Positions 18,819 to 27,945 of a DNA stretch of 64,000 nt are shown one piece after another (the stretch's first letter is position 1; each line of letters opens with the position of its first letter). This stretch comes from Scytonema hofmannii PCC 7110. Lineage in GTDB: Bacteria > Cyanobacteriota > Cyanobacteriia > Cyanobacteriales > Nostocaceae. Where the stretch lies: assembly GCF_000346485.2 (NCBI RefSeq), contig NZ_KQ976354.1, positions 3,809,436 to 3,873,435 of the forward strand. Reading direction: 5' to 3'. Position numbers and translations under genes: made by a program. The notes beneath the pieces are model-generated. The model saw nothing but the letters and a program-made list of their open reading frames with translations. It was not told where the DNA came from and searched no databases.

Positions 18819-20660
18819 TCAAAGTTCAATTGCATGAATGTCTGCTTCTGGAACAGACTGCTGACACAGGGTCGCGTACCGACCGCCAAGGCGCATCAGT
18901 TCCGCATAGGTACCCTGTTCTAAAAGTTTTCCGTTTTCGATATAAAGGATGAGATCCGCGTTTTCGACTGCTCTAGGGTTGTGGGAAATGAGAAACGTAG
19001 TTTTCCCCTGAGTCAGTCGATCTAGTGCTTCGCTAACAGCACGCTCATTTTCTTTGTCTAAGCCAGTTGTTGGCTCGTCGAGGATAACAATGGGGGCATT
19101 ACGGATAGCAGCACGGGCGATCGCAATTCGCTGGCGTTGTCCACCTGAAAGGGTTGCCCCCCGCTCGCTCAGAACGGTTTTATAACCTTGGGGGAGTGCC
19201 ATAATAAAGTCATGGGCATTAGCCAGACGAGCCGCCGCCTCGATCTCCTGCTTTGACGCTTCTAGAGAACCGTAGGCAATGTTATCTTTGACACTGACCG
19301 CAAAGAGAACGCTATCTTGGAGCACTATGCTAATCTGGCGGCGCAAGGACTCCAATTTATATTCCCGAAGGTCATGCCCATCAATCAAAATGCGACCTTC
19401 TAGGGGATCGTAGAGGCGCAAGAGCAGACTCACCAGGGTTGACTTGCCACTTCCAGAGGGACCAACTAGCGCCACACGTTGACCGGGCTGCACCTCAAAG
19501 TTGAGGCTTTTCAAAATGCCGCTTCCTGATTCGTAGCCAAAGGAGACATTTTCAAAACGCACTGCGCCACGAAAGGGAGGAGCATCAAGAGCACCCCGGA
19601 CATCATGAATTTCGGGTACCATGTCCAGTACATCTAAAACGCGTTCCCCTGAGACTGTTGCTTTAGCAACCAGCCCTGTTTGCTTAGCAATTTGACGCAT
19701 GGGGTCCAAGGCTGTCCTATAGTAGCTAATAAACACCAACAAATCCCCTGGGGTCAGCGTCTTGTTTAGTATCAACATTGAACCCCGCCAGATCACAAAT
19801 GCCATAGCGCAGGCAATCAAAATTTCTACTGTCCGCGTCAGCATTCCTCTGAGTTGCTCAGTCTCAGTTCCTTCATCTAAGCTCTCATTGTTAAGCTTAG
19901 AAAAAGTTTCCTCGGTCATTTCTTCAAGTGACAGTGCCTGTACAACCTTGATGGTGTTAATCGCTTCGGCAACTGTATTTGCCATAGATCCCTCAGACTT
20001 GCGATGTCTGCGGGTAGAGCCTTGAATGCGATTTATGAGAGGCGTGCTCCATAACACAAACAAAGGAAAAGTCGCGATCGCTATCAAAGTCAGTTCCCAA
20101 TGCAGCCATAACATGACTCCCAACATCCCAACCAAGGTGAGGCAATTAGTTACCAATGGCAGAGCAGCTTTGATGGTCACTGACCGGATCCGATCTATAT
20201 CATAGGTAATTCGGGTAATCAGATCGCCACTCTTGAACTGACTGTGAAAGGAAAGGGAGAGACGTTGCAGGTGACTGTAAAGATTGCCTCGAATCTCTGC
20301 CATGACAAAGTTAGCAGCCATTGCCATGCCAAATGTACTCAAGTAAGCAGCCATTGCACGCAGTGTTGCGATCGTCACGATCGCTAAAGCCAAGAGCGTC
20401 AGTAGCATCATTGGATCGATCCGCTTGATAGCCGCCGCGATCCCCAAAGGAGCTGTGTTGGGTTCAGCCACAATAATGCTGTCAAAGATAAACTTCAGAG
20501 GCCAAGGCTCTAGTAACTTTAACGCAGTCTCGAACAAGAGTGCCAAAAACGAACTAGCAATCAGGACCCTCTGCTTGCGGATCTGCGGCCAAAACCTCTG
20601 CAAAATCCGCAAACTACCTGGTAAAACTGCCTTAAATTTTTTTTCCCGATCGCGACGCAT
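18819..20660 (-). CDS. ABC exporter, fused permease/ATPase (ABCB/MsbA type)
   Basis: A 613-residue half-transporter paralogous to the one at 15941. Six N-terminal membrane helices are followed by an ATPase domain with Walker A GPSGSGKST, signature LSGGQRQRIAIARA, Walker B PIVILDEPTTGLD and H-loop ISHN. All catalytic motifs are canonical here, whereas its partner has a Trp in Walker B. ATG at 20660 is preferred to the ATG six codons upstream because GGGAGAGA stands 9 bases before it. It follows the GT2 gene by about 31 bases. Presumably it exports the product of the adjacent transferases. Confidence 0.95.
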   Translation of the reverse strand: MRRDREKKFKAVLPGSLRILQRFWPQIRKQRVLIASSFLALLFETALKLLEPWPLKFIFDSIIVAEPNTAPLGIAAAIKRIDPMMLLTLLALAIVTIATLRAMAAYLSTFGMAMAANFVMAEIRGNLYSHLQRLSLSFHSQFKSGDLITRITYDIDRIRSVTIKAALPLVTNCLTLVGMLGVMLWLHWELTLIAIATFPLFVLWSTPLINRIQGSTRRHRKSEGSMANTVAEAINTIKVVQALSLEEMTEETFSKLNNESLDEGTETEQLRGMLTRTVEILIACAMAFVIWRGSMLILNKTLTPGDLLVFISYYRTALDPMRQIAKQTGLVAKATVSGERVLDVLDMVPEIHDVRGALDAPPFRGAVRFENVSFGYESGSGILKSLNFEVQPGQRVALVGPSGSGKSTLVSLLLRLYDPLEGRILIDGHDLREYKLESLRRQISIVLQDSVLFAVSVKDNIAYGSLEASKQEIEAAARLANAHDFIMALPQGYKTVLSERGATLSGGQRQRIAIARAAIRNAPIVILDEPTTGLDKENERAVSEALDRLTQGKTTFLISHNPRAVENADLILYIENGKLLEQGTYAELMRLGGRYATLCQQSVPEADIHAIEL

Positions 20661-20691
20661 TGACTGTCTCTCCCTCATGCTTAAACTGGCA

Positions 20692-21768
20692 TCAATTATT
20701 AGTTTTGAGTGATGCCGTTACCAGGGGCGTAGGCAGCTCTTTTTCCTTCACCTCTTTTCTTAAACCAAAGCTATGGCGAGCGTAACTGTGCTTCTGGGCA
20801 TAACTGTCGCTGATGTAGCCATTTAGACGGTTTTCTACTGATTTAAGAACATCGGCGAACCAATGTCTGTGTTCTTTGAAAGGAAAGCGGCTAATGACGG
20901 CTCTGAGCAATGCCCGGTAGCGGCGGCGACCAAGCCGATTATACCGTCTTTCAAAATAGTTATCCTCAACCAGATTCCACTTTTCACGGAAGTGACTGAA
21001 GCTAGCTAGATCCCAGGCGTTACTCCAGCGCAGCATGAAGAAGGTGACATCCCACCAATCAAACTTTGGTCCAGTAATATAAGTAACAATACTCTGTCGC
21101 TCGCAGTAAACAGGGTATCCTGCCTGAGTTGCCAAAAGACAGATATCTATGTGTTCCCTAGTGCTTAGCAGCCCTTCATCAAAAGGACCCGTATGCTCAA
21201 AAAGTTCAGTGCGAGCTAAAGCGCAGTGCAACTCGACAAACTCACACTGTGTCCGGTGGAGTTGCTCGGGTATTTTGGAAACTCGCCGTCCTTCGAGATA
21301 GCTGTTCTGAATAATACGTCGCTCAGTCCGAACACCTTTGGACTTCAATACAAAGTGGGTTTCTCCACCTCCATTGTGAATCACCTCATGTAAGGGTTTG
21401 TCAAGACAGGTAAGGGTTCCCACAACTCCCGCGCCTGTCTCCTCAGCACACTGTACCAGCGCCTTCAGCCAGCCTGATTTAACAACTACGTCATTATCAA
21501 TAAAAACAACGTACTTGGTCTTCACCTCAGACAATCCCAGGTTTCTAGCTCGATTGGGGGAGATGTAGTGATCGGTGCGAATGAGTTTAAACTGCTTTTG
21601 TTGTGCTTGAGCTTTCAAGTAGCGCTTGATACCAGGGGACGAACCACCATCTACATAAACTAAATTGAAAGGATAATCTGTCTGGTCGTAGATGCTTTCG
21701 AGAGACTCACGCGTATAGCTGAAACGCTCCCGTGGTACTACAACGATAGTTACTAGCGGACTTTCCAT
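20692..21768 (-). CDS. Family 2 glycosyltransferase
   Basis: A 358-residue GT-A fold transferase. The N-terminal strand VTIVVVPRERFSYTRESLESIY binds nucleotide sugar, and the metal-binding DxD equivalent is DND in YVVFIDNDVVVKSGWL (about 96). There is no signal or obvious membrane helix, so it is probably cytoplasmic or membrane-associated. It is a tandem paralog of the next upstream gene (same ordered motifs through MLRWSNAWDL near the C-terminal third). ATG at 21768 has GGAGG about 8 bases before it, and the gap to the upstream stop is only 3 bases, so translation is probably coupled. Confidence 0.93.
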   Translation of the reverse strand: MESPLVTIVVVPRERFSYTRESLESIYDQTDYPFNLVYVDGGSSPGIKRYLKAQAQQKQFKLIRTDHYISPNRARNLGLSEVKTKYVVFIDNDVVVKSGWLKALVQCAEETGAGVVGTLTCLDKPLHEVIHNGGGETHFVLKSKGVRTERRIIQNSYLEGRRVSKIPEQLHRTQCEFVELHCALARTELFEHTGPFDEGLLSTREHIDICLLATQAGYPVYCERQSIVTYITGPKFDWWDVTFFMLRWSNAWDLASFSHFREKWNLVEDNYFERRYNRLGRRRYRALLRAVISRFPFKEHRHWFADVLKSVENRLNGYISDSYAQKHSYARHSFGLRKEVKEKELPTPLVTASLKTNN

Positions 21769-21771
21769 CGC

Positions 21772-22956
21772 TTACGCCTCCAAAATACGATCTTTTGACC
21801 TTAATTTGGGAGCTGTTATGAGATTACCACTAGACTCTGGCTGCTTCGAGGCTTGAGCCTGTCTGCTCTGAGGATAGAACTTTTCGTAGCGGTTGCTGAT
21901 CCAACGGTTCAGTCGTCTTTCCAAGGGCATGAGAATTTTTTCTAGCCACTCGCTGTCACGTCCGAAGGTAAAGCGACGGATCAGAGGTTTGAGCCATGCC
22001 TCGTGTCGCCGATGACCCAGCTTCCGATATCGCTTTTGGAGATACGCATCGTCGTCAGAAAGATTCCATTTGTCACGGAAATAATGCAGACTCTCTAATT
22101 CCCATGCGTCGCTCCAGCGTACCATAAAGAAGTGCAGATCTGACCACTGAAATTGCGTGCCTTGAATATATCCTGCAGATGCTAGATTTTTTTGTGCTTC
22201 GCCTACCGCCAAGGTATCAGTGAACACAACAGACTCTCGCTCGCAATAAATGGTAGATCCCGCCTGAGTCGCCATTAGACAGAGATCGATGTACTCTCGC
22301 GTGTTTAGCAACCCTTCATCGAGGAGATCGACGCGATCGAAGAGTTCAGTGCGGACGAGTACACAGTGCAACTCGACATAATCGCACTTTATGCGGTGAA
22401 GTTGGTCGCGCACTTCGGCCATTGGTGTTCCGTTAAAAAAGGCTTTTTGCTTATTACGCCATACGGTTTTGTCACCTTGTATCTCCGGTACAATGCGGAC
22501 TTTCCCACCAGCATTGTGAATTATTTCATGCTCGGGCTTACCAATGCAGGTCAAGGGACCAACTACTCCCGCTCCTGTTTCCTCAGCACACTGCACTAAC
22601 TTCTCCAGCCAACCTGGCTTGACAATTACGTCATTATCAATGAAGACAATATACTTAGTTTTCACTTCACGACGCCCGATGTTTCTGGCTCGGTTGGGAG
22701 ATAAGAAGTATTCAGATCGAATCAGTTTAAACTGCTTTTGTTGTGCTTGCTCTTCTAGATAGCGTCTGGTATCGGAGGGCGAACCACAGTCTACATAGAC
22801 TAAGTCGAAGGGATAATTTGTGTCCTTGTAAATGCTTTCCAAGGACTCACGACTATAGCTAAAACGCTCCCGTGGGACTACAATCAGGGTTACTAACGGA
22901 TTTTCCATGGTAGATGTTTCAAGTACTAACGGATTTTCCATGGTAGATGCGGTCAT
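21772..22956 (-). CDS. Family 2 glycosyltransferase
   Basis: A 394-residue GT-A fold glycosyltransferase with DND in YIVFIDNDVIVKPGWL, paralogous to 20692-21768. ATG at 22956 is chosen because GGAG precedes it by 8 bases; the frame continues to 23046 without a better start. The N-terminus contains a short duplication: MENPLV occurs twice because 26 bases are directly repeated (22891-22916 and 22924-22949). The ancestral start is likely the inner MENPLVTL, to judge from the paralog MESPLVTI. The enzyme carries a short insertion (VGEAQKNLASAGYIQG) relative to its paralog. Confidence 0.93.
   Translation of the reverse strand: MTASTMENPLVLETSTMENPLVTLIVVPRERFSYSRESLESIYKDTNYPFDLVYVDCGSPSDTRRYLEEQAQQKQFKLIRSEYFLSPNRARNIGRREVKTKYIVFIDNDVIVKPGWLEKLVQCAEETGAGVVGPLTCIGKPEHEIIHNAGGKVRIVPEIQGDKTVWRNKQKAFFNGTPMAEVRDQLHRIKCDYVELHCVLVRTELFDRVDLLDEGLLNTREYIDLCLMATQAGSTIYCERESVVFTDTLAVGEAQKNLASAGYIQGTQFQWSDLHFFMVRWSDAWELESLHYFRDKWNLSDDDAYLQKRYRKLGHRRHEAWLKPLIRRFTFGRDSEWLEKILMPLERRLNRWISNRYEKFYPQSRQAQASKQPESSGNLITAPKLRSKDRILEA
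22891..22949 (-). repeat. 26-bp direct duplication across a translation start
   Basis: The same 26 bases occur at 22891-22916 and 22924-22949 (period 33). Each copy includes a potential ATG start, giving MENPLV twice in the protein. Confidence 0.92.
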
Positions 22957-23057
22957 TTCTAAGTCTCCTTTTCTGACTTTCCTGGTGTTAATTTTGTGTT
23001 GTTGCCATTGGCGACTAGAAGTCGCAACTATACAGGCAAAACCCACCTACGTGGGTT

Positions 23058-24311
23058 TCAAACCCTTGATTTCTTGTTAGTACGCGCAGGCGGACTTTGT
23101 TTGTGTAGTCGCGAATTAAATTCGTCCAAGACTTGCTGGTTTTGAAGCAACTCTTTTAGCAATACGACAGTTTTCTGCGCGCCTTGGAGTTCAAAAGGTT
23201 CAAAGTTGTTCGTAACTGGTTCTTTGCTAAGATAGTCGATAATTTTTGCTGCAAGTTTAAAAGGTTTCAAATCATGAGGATGAATAATCTCAAGCATTCC
23301 CAGCGTTTCCAACTTCTCAGCCCTGACTTTCTGCTCCCAATCTTTATTAGAGGGATAAATCATGGAGCGAACGCCAGTTCTGACAATGTTCATTGTGGTG
23401 TTGTAGCCTCCCAGACTAATTGAAAGGACTGCTTTTTCCATGTATTGAAGTAAATGAGAGGTATATCTTCTCATGGAAATATTGGAGCGATTTGCTACCG
23501 CTTTTTGCAATTCTACAAATTTATCATCCGGTAGAAAAGGCCCTGTAAAAACTTGAATTTTATGTGGTAAAATGCTTTCAAAAATTGAGCTAACTTCCAC
23601 AATGCTTTCTAAGAGATCGTGACCCAATTGACCTCCACCAACACTCACTAAAATCATCGGTTCTTTCATATTCAGGCTGGAGAAATCCTCATCCGCGATC
23701 GCAGGATTTTCCGGTGGTGATTGTGCAACATATCCCGTATAACGGATATCGCAATTAATGTCTTGAACTCTAGAAAAGCTTTCTTCTAAGCTGTGAAATT
23801 GTGGATCTGAATGAACCAATAGCATATCATAATACTGGTTCAATAATTTACAAGTCTTCTCAAGCACCTCAGCTCTATCTTGATAGGGTTGCGCCATCAC
23901 AATATCTCGAAGACTGCAAACAACCTTGGTTGAACGCCCTGTTGATTGAATTCGCTCTAGAAGTGGGATGGATTCAAACTCAAACTGATACTTTTTGAAT
24001 GGGTAACCTTCTGTCATTAAACAATCAGGCTTAAACTCTTCAAACACTTTCAGCAATAGATTTTTTCGGCTGTCTTTAACTTCCTCAAGATTCTGGGAAC
24101 TGTCCGCCACCTTGATTTGTCGGTTCTCCGACAAAAGCAGAGGAAGAGTAACCACCTCAACAGCTGATGGAATTTCTAACCCCTCCACCTCCGTTCCAGC
24201 CTTGACAAAACAAACTTTGAATTCTTTAGCTAGGCTACGGAGAATTTCTACACTGCGAACAAGATGACCCATTCCTAAATGATATTGGCAGTAAAACATG
24301 ATTTTTTTCAT
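23058..24311 (-). CDS. COG4671-like GT-B glycosyltransferase
   Basis: A 417-residue predicted glycosyltransferase with a MurG-like two-lobed GT-B fold. The N-terminal donor/acceptor motif is MKKIMFYCQYHLGMGHLVRS; the C-terminal lobe has ILVSVGGGQLGHDLLE, FTGPFLPD and the sugar-nucleotide-binding SLGGYNTTMNIVRTG. ATG at 24311 has GGAG about 9 bases upstream; an in-frame GTG at 24326 lies on the Shine-Dalgarno and is rejected. It is the third of three tandem paralogs. Acceptor and sugar are unknown; a cytoplasmic face location is likely. Confidence 0.88.
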   Translation of the reverse strand: MKKIMFYCQYHLGMGHLVRSVEILRSLAKEFKVCFVKAGTEVEGLEIPSAVEVVTLPLLLSENRQIKVADSSQNLEEVKDSRKNLLLKVFEEFKPDCLMTEGYPFKKYQFEFESIPLLERIQSTGRSTKVVCSLRDIVMAQPYQDRAEVLEKTCKLLNQYYDMLLVHSDPQFHSLEESFSRVQDINCDIRYTGYVAQSPPENPAIADEDFSSLNMKEPMILVSVGGGQLGHDLLESIVEVSSIFESILPHKIQVFTGPFLPDDKFVELQKAVANRSNISMRRYTSHLLQYMEKAVLSISLGGYNTTMNIVRTGVRSMIYPSNKDWEQKVRAEKLETLGMLEIIHPHDLKPFKLAAKIIDYLSKEPVTNNFEPFELQGAQKTVVLLKELLQNQQVLDEFNSRLHKQSPPARTNKKSRV

Positions 24312-24372
24312 GCAACCGATCTCCACTTTTTTAATTCATTATCCAAACCCCCCATTTTTAACTATGAGGATT

Positions 24373-24447
24373 AACTGGTTACTGGTCACTGGTCACTGGT
24401 AACTAGTAACTAGTAACTGGTCACTGGTCACTGGTAACTGGTCACTG
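24373..24447. repeat. Heptanucleotide tandem repeat (CACTGGT/AACTGGT) entering a coding end
   Basis: About ten units of ACTGGTC/ACTGGTA type. The repeat encodes the last dozen residues and the stop of the minus-strand glycosyltransferase ending at 24393. Confidence 0.95.
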
Positions 24448-25625
24448 TGACTTTGAAGTAACTCTTTTAATAAGACAGCCGTTTTCTGTGCGCCCTGGAG
24501 TTCAAAATAGTCAAAGTTGTCTGCAATATGTTCTTTGTTCAAACAGGCGATAATTTTTTGAGTAAGATGAGCGGGTTGCAAATCATCAGGACGAATCATC
24601 TCTACAATTCCGAGTTTCTCCAGCTTTTGAGTCCTGATTATCTGCTCGTTATCTTTATTAGAGGGATAAATCATGGAGCGGACGCGAGTGCGGAGAACAT
24701 TCATGGTGGTGTTGTAGCCTCCCAAACTAATTGAAAGACTTGCTTTTTCCATGTAGGCCAGTAAGTTTGGGGTGTATCGCCGCAAGGTGACATTGGTTTT
24801 ATCTGCTGCTAATTTTTGCAGTTCTAGAAACTTTTCATCTGGCATAAAAGGACCAGTGAATATTTGAATATGATGCGGCAAATACTGTTCAAGAATTAGA
24901 GCAGTTTCTACAACACATTCGAGCAGATCGTGTCCTAGTCTCCCACCACCGACACTGACTAAAATCATCGGTTCTTTTCTACTAAGACTGACAATATCCT
25001 CATCCGTAGTTACAGGATTTTCTGGCGGTGATTGCACGACATATCCCGTGTAATGGACTTGACAGGTAAGGTCTTTAGCTTTGGAAAAGTTTTCTTCTAA
25101 TCTGTGAACTTTTGGATCTGAATGAACCAGTAGCATATCAAAGTACTGATTCATGAATTGACATCTTCTTTCCTCCTCGTTGGCTCGGTTTGCATATTCC
25201 TTTACCATGATGATGTCACGCAGACTGCAAACCACTTTGGTTAAATGACCTGTTGATTGGACTTTTTCTAGGAGTGGAACTAACTCAAATGCTAAAGCCT
25301 TCTTCTTACTAAACGGATACCCTTCAGTAATTAAACAATCAGGCTGAAACTGCTCGTACACCTTGAGGAGTTGATTTTTTCGTAACTCTTTAACTGCCTC
25401 AAGACTCTGGAAACTGTCTACTGCCTTGAGTTCTCCGTTCTCTATCCGAAGCGCCGGGATATGGACTACCTCGACTGCTGGTGGAATTTCAAACCCCTGA
25501 ACAATCTCTCCACCATCAATAAGATAAACTTTGAAGTCCTTAACGAGGCTACGAATAATTTCTGTAGTGCGAACAAGATGACCCATGCCCAAAAGATTTT
25601 GACAGTAAAACATGATTTTTTTCAT
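24393..25625 (-). CDS. COG4671-like GT-B glycosyltransferase with repeat-encoded C-terminus
   Basis: A 410-residue paralog of the flanking transferases: MKKIMFYCQNLLGMGHLVRT at the start, VSVGGGRLGHDLLE and SLGGYNTTMNVLRTR in the C-terminal lobe. Up to LLKELLQS it aligns with its paralogs; after that the tail SDQLPVTSDQLLVTSYQ is translated from heptanucleotide repeats, so the native C-terminus has been replaced. In the conserved VLRTG motif this copy has Arg for Gly. ATG at 25625 matches the two sister genes. Probably functional, since the catalytic lobes are intact. Confidence 0.88.
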   Translation of the reverse strand: MKKIMFYCQNLLGMGHLVRTTEIIRSLVKDFKVYLIDGGEIVQGFEIPPAVEVVHIPALRIENGELKAVDSFQSLEAVKELRKNQLLKVYEQFQPDCLITEGYPFSKKKALAFELVPLLEKVQSTGHLTKVVCSLRDIIMVKEYANRANEEERRCQFMNQYFDMLLVHSDPKVHRLEENFSKAKDLTCQVHYTGYVVQSPPENPVTTDEDIVSLSRKEPMILVSVGGGRLGHDLLECVVETALILEQYLPHHIQIFTGPFMPDEKFLELQKLAADKTNVTLRRYTPNLLAYMEKASLSISLGGYNTTMNVLRTRVRSMIYPSNKDNEQIIRTQKLEKLGIVEMIRPDDLQPAHLTQKIIACLNKEHIADNFDYFELQGAQKTAVLLKELLQSHSDQLPVTSDQLLVTSYQ

Positions 25626-25726
25626 GCAACTGTTACTCCAGCTTTTTCTAGATTTTTCGATTTTCTGTTTTTGACTTCTAAGAAAGCGGGAAGCGGCTTC
25701 CTTGTCTATGAGTTATGGACAGTTTG

Positions 25727-26986
25727 TTAGACGAATTCTTCTGCTACTTGAATAGGTATCGGTTGGGTGGGAAGAGAATAGGCAACAGGATAAGAAGAAA
25801 CTGGGCTTTGAAGTAACTCTTTGAGCAAGTCAGAGGATTTCTGGGAACCTTGGAGATCGAAAAAGTCAAAGATCCCCCCAACTGCTGCTTTGCTCAAATA
25901 TGCAATAATTTTTTGAGCAAGTTGAGCGGGTTCGAGCTCGCTAGGACGAATGACTTCAATAGTTCCTAAATTCTCCAACTTCTCAGCCCTGAGTACCTGC
26001 TCGTTCTCTTTCTCGGAGGGGAAAATCATGGAGCGGACACCTGTTCTGAGAACATTCATTGTGGTATTGTAGCCACCCAAACTAATTGAAAGATCTGCTT
26101 TTTGCATATATGCTAGCAAGCTTGGGGTGTAGCGGCGTATGGTGATATTGCTTTTATCTGCTGCTAATATTTGCAATTCTAAAAACTGCTCATCCGGCAA
26201 AAAAGGTCCAGTAAAAATGTGAATATGGTGCGGCAAAAACTTTTCAAGAATTGAGGCACTTCCTACAACAGATTCCAGTAGTTCATATCCCATTCTACCC
26301 CCACCGATACTGACCAAAATCATTGGTTCTTTCCGGCTCAGGCTGGCGATATCCTCATCAGTAGTTACAGGGTTTTCTGGCGGTAATTGTGCAACATAGC
26401 CCGTGTAATGAACTTGACAAGTAAGGTCTTGAACTCTAGAAAAGTTCTCTTCTAATCTGTGAACTTTTGGATCGGAATGGACCAGTAACATATCATAGTA
26501 CTGATTCATCAATGTACAAATTTTATCTTCTAATTGAGCTCGTCGATCCAAATCAGTCTTATTCGACGACAGAATAACGTCTCGAAGACTGCAAACCACT
26601 TTGGTTGAACGCCCTGCTGATTTCACGTGGTCTAGCAGTGGAATCAACTCAAAGGAAAGCTTGCGTTTGCTAAATGGAAAACATTCTGTAATTAAACAAT
26701 CAGGCTGAAACTGCTCGTACACCTTGAGGAGTTGATTTTTTCGTAACTCTTTAACTTCTTCAAGATTCTGGGAACTGTCTACTGCCTTAAGTTGTCGGTT
26801 CTCTAGCCAGAGAGCAGGGAGATGGACGACTTCCGCTTCTGATGGAATTTCAAACCCCTGCACAATCTCTCCACCATCAATGAGACACACTTTGAAGTCT
26901 TTAACCAGGCTACGAATAATTTCTGTACTGCGAACAAGGTGACCCAGACCCCAAAGATTCTGGCAGTAAAACATGATTTTTTTCAT
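25727..26986 (-). CDS. COG4671-like GT-B glycosyltransferase
   Basis: A 419-residue member of the tandem trio, with MKKIMFYCQNLWGLGHLVRS, VSIGGGRMGYELLE and SLGGYNTTMNVLRTG. The frame extends to 27034, overlapping the methyltransferase stop, but ATG at 26986 aligns with both sister genes and is preceded by AAGGTAA. It is closest to the 24393 copy (shared GGEIVQGFEIP and LRKNQLLKVYEQFQPDCLITE). Three successive transferases of one family imply successive sugar additions or alternative acceptors; this is inference. Confidence 0.88.
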   Translation of the reverse strand: MKKIMFYCQNLWGLGHLVRSTEIIRSLVKDFKVCLIDGGEIVQGFEIPSEAEVVHLPALWLENRQLKAVDSSQNLEEVKELRKNQLLKVYEQFQPDCLITECFPFSKRKLSFELIPLLDHVKSAGRSTKVVCSLRDVILSSNKTDLDRRAQLEDKICTLMNQYYDMLLVHSDPKVHRLEENFSRVQDLTCQVHYTGYVAQLPPENPVTTDEDIASLSRKEPMILVSIGGGRMGYELLESVVGSASILEKFLPHHIHIFTGPFLPDEQFLELQILAADKSNITIRRYTPSLLAYMQKADLSISLGGYNTTMNVLRTGVRSMIFPSEKENEQVLRAEKLENLGTIEVIRPSELEPAQLAQKIIAYLSKAAVGGIFDFFDLQGSQKSSDLLKELLQSPVSSYPVAYSLPTQPIPIQVAEEFV

Positions 26987-27021
26987 ACAACTGTTACCTT
27001 TTTTCTGTTTAGGTAAATACT

Positions 27022-27834
27022 TTATTTCTTCCATGCAAGGTGTACCGTCAGCGGTACTTTCTCCTGGAACTGTCCTGTCGGAACTACCTCAAGAAGCGTT
27101 GTTTTCAAATCCTCTTCAAATTGCGGGACGCGATCGCCTAGAAGTGACTGCGAACAAAAGGATGTTGAATACAAATAGCCGATGATGGTTTCGATAGTCC
27201 AATTGTGCTCAAACTCTAACTTATGTTTTGCCATTCTCGTGAAGGACGACTTAGCAAGCAAGTCTTTTGTCGAGGCTTCAGAGGAAATGTAGGTGCTCCT
27301 GCTGCTCATCCCCGCTCGACGTTGCTCACCCAGCCATTTTTTCACAACTTCAATGGTTTTTTGCTTCCAAAATTCAGGACTTTTCCAGAAACTTCTGCCA
27401 GTACTAATAATTGCTAGCCCGCCATCATCTAAAAGTAATTCATAACAGCGCTCTAGAACGACTTCCTTGTCCATCCAACAGAAGGCGTCTCCAATCGTAG
27501 CGAGTTTAAAAAAACTCTGGCTTGAAGAAAACTCTTCTGCCTGTTGCTCAAGCCATGTGATATTGCTAGTACCAAGCGCTTCCGCTTCTTTTTGAGCCTC
27601 ACTGAGCATTTCCGGCTCGGGATCTAGCGCAATTACCTCTTCAAAACGGTTAGACAATGGAATGGCGAGATGGCCAGTTCCGCAACCGAGATCCAGGAGT
27701 CGTCCTTGTCCGTTTAAATTGAATGCCTCTGATAGCAGTTCAAACAAGACGCTTGGGTATCCCGGTCTGTAGCGGGCGTAGTACCAGGCAGTACCCTTGA
27801 ATAAGGTAGGGTCATATGTGGTAAATGTAACCAT
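27022..27834 (-). CDS. Class I SAM-dependent methyltransferase
   Basis: A 270-residue enzyme with the SAM-binding motif I LLDLGCGTGHLAIPL (about 42-56), an acidic motif II residue in VIALDPEPEML, and LLDDGGLAIIST as the later motif. The fold is the common Methyltransf_11/25 type; the acceptor (C, N or O) is not predictable. It begins with MVTFTTYDPTLFKGTAWYYARYRPGYP, nearly the same as the next gene upstream, so the two are tandem duplicates. Lies 35 bases before the first glycosyltransferase. Confidence 0.92.
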   Translation of the reverse strand: MVTFTTYDPTLFKGTAWYYARYRPGYPSVLFELLSEAFNLNGQGRLLDLGCGTGHLAIPLSNRFEEVIALDPEPEMLSEAQKEAEALGTSNITWLEQQAEEFSSSQSFFKLATIGDAFCWMDKEVVLERCYELLLDDGGLAIISTGRSFWKSPEFWKQKTIEVVKKWLGEQRRAGMSSRSTYISSEASTKDLLAKSSFTRMAKHKLEFEHNWTIETIIGYLYSTSFCSQSLLGDRVPQFEEDLKTTLLEVVPTGQFQEKVPLTVHLAWKK

Positions 27835-27840
27835 CGTTCA

Positions 27841-27906
27841 AATCTCCAGAAATTAATTATGTATTACCCGAAGTCTTGGTAGGGGCGCAACGCCTTGCGC
27901 CCTTAC
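27841..27906. repeat. Dispersed palindromic repeat (CATCTCCAGAAAT family)
   Basis: Same unit as at 13768: ATCTCCAGAAATTAATTATG, then TTGGTAGGGGCGCAA, then the hairpin GGGCGCAACGCCTTGCGCCC. It sits in the gap between the two methyltransferase genes, so it would lie inside the operon transcript. Confidence 0.8.
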
Positions 27907-27945
27907 ATCTTTTCCACGCCTAGATCTATTGTCAAAACTTTTAGT

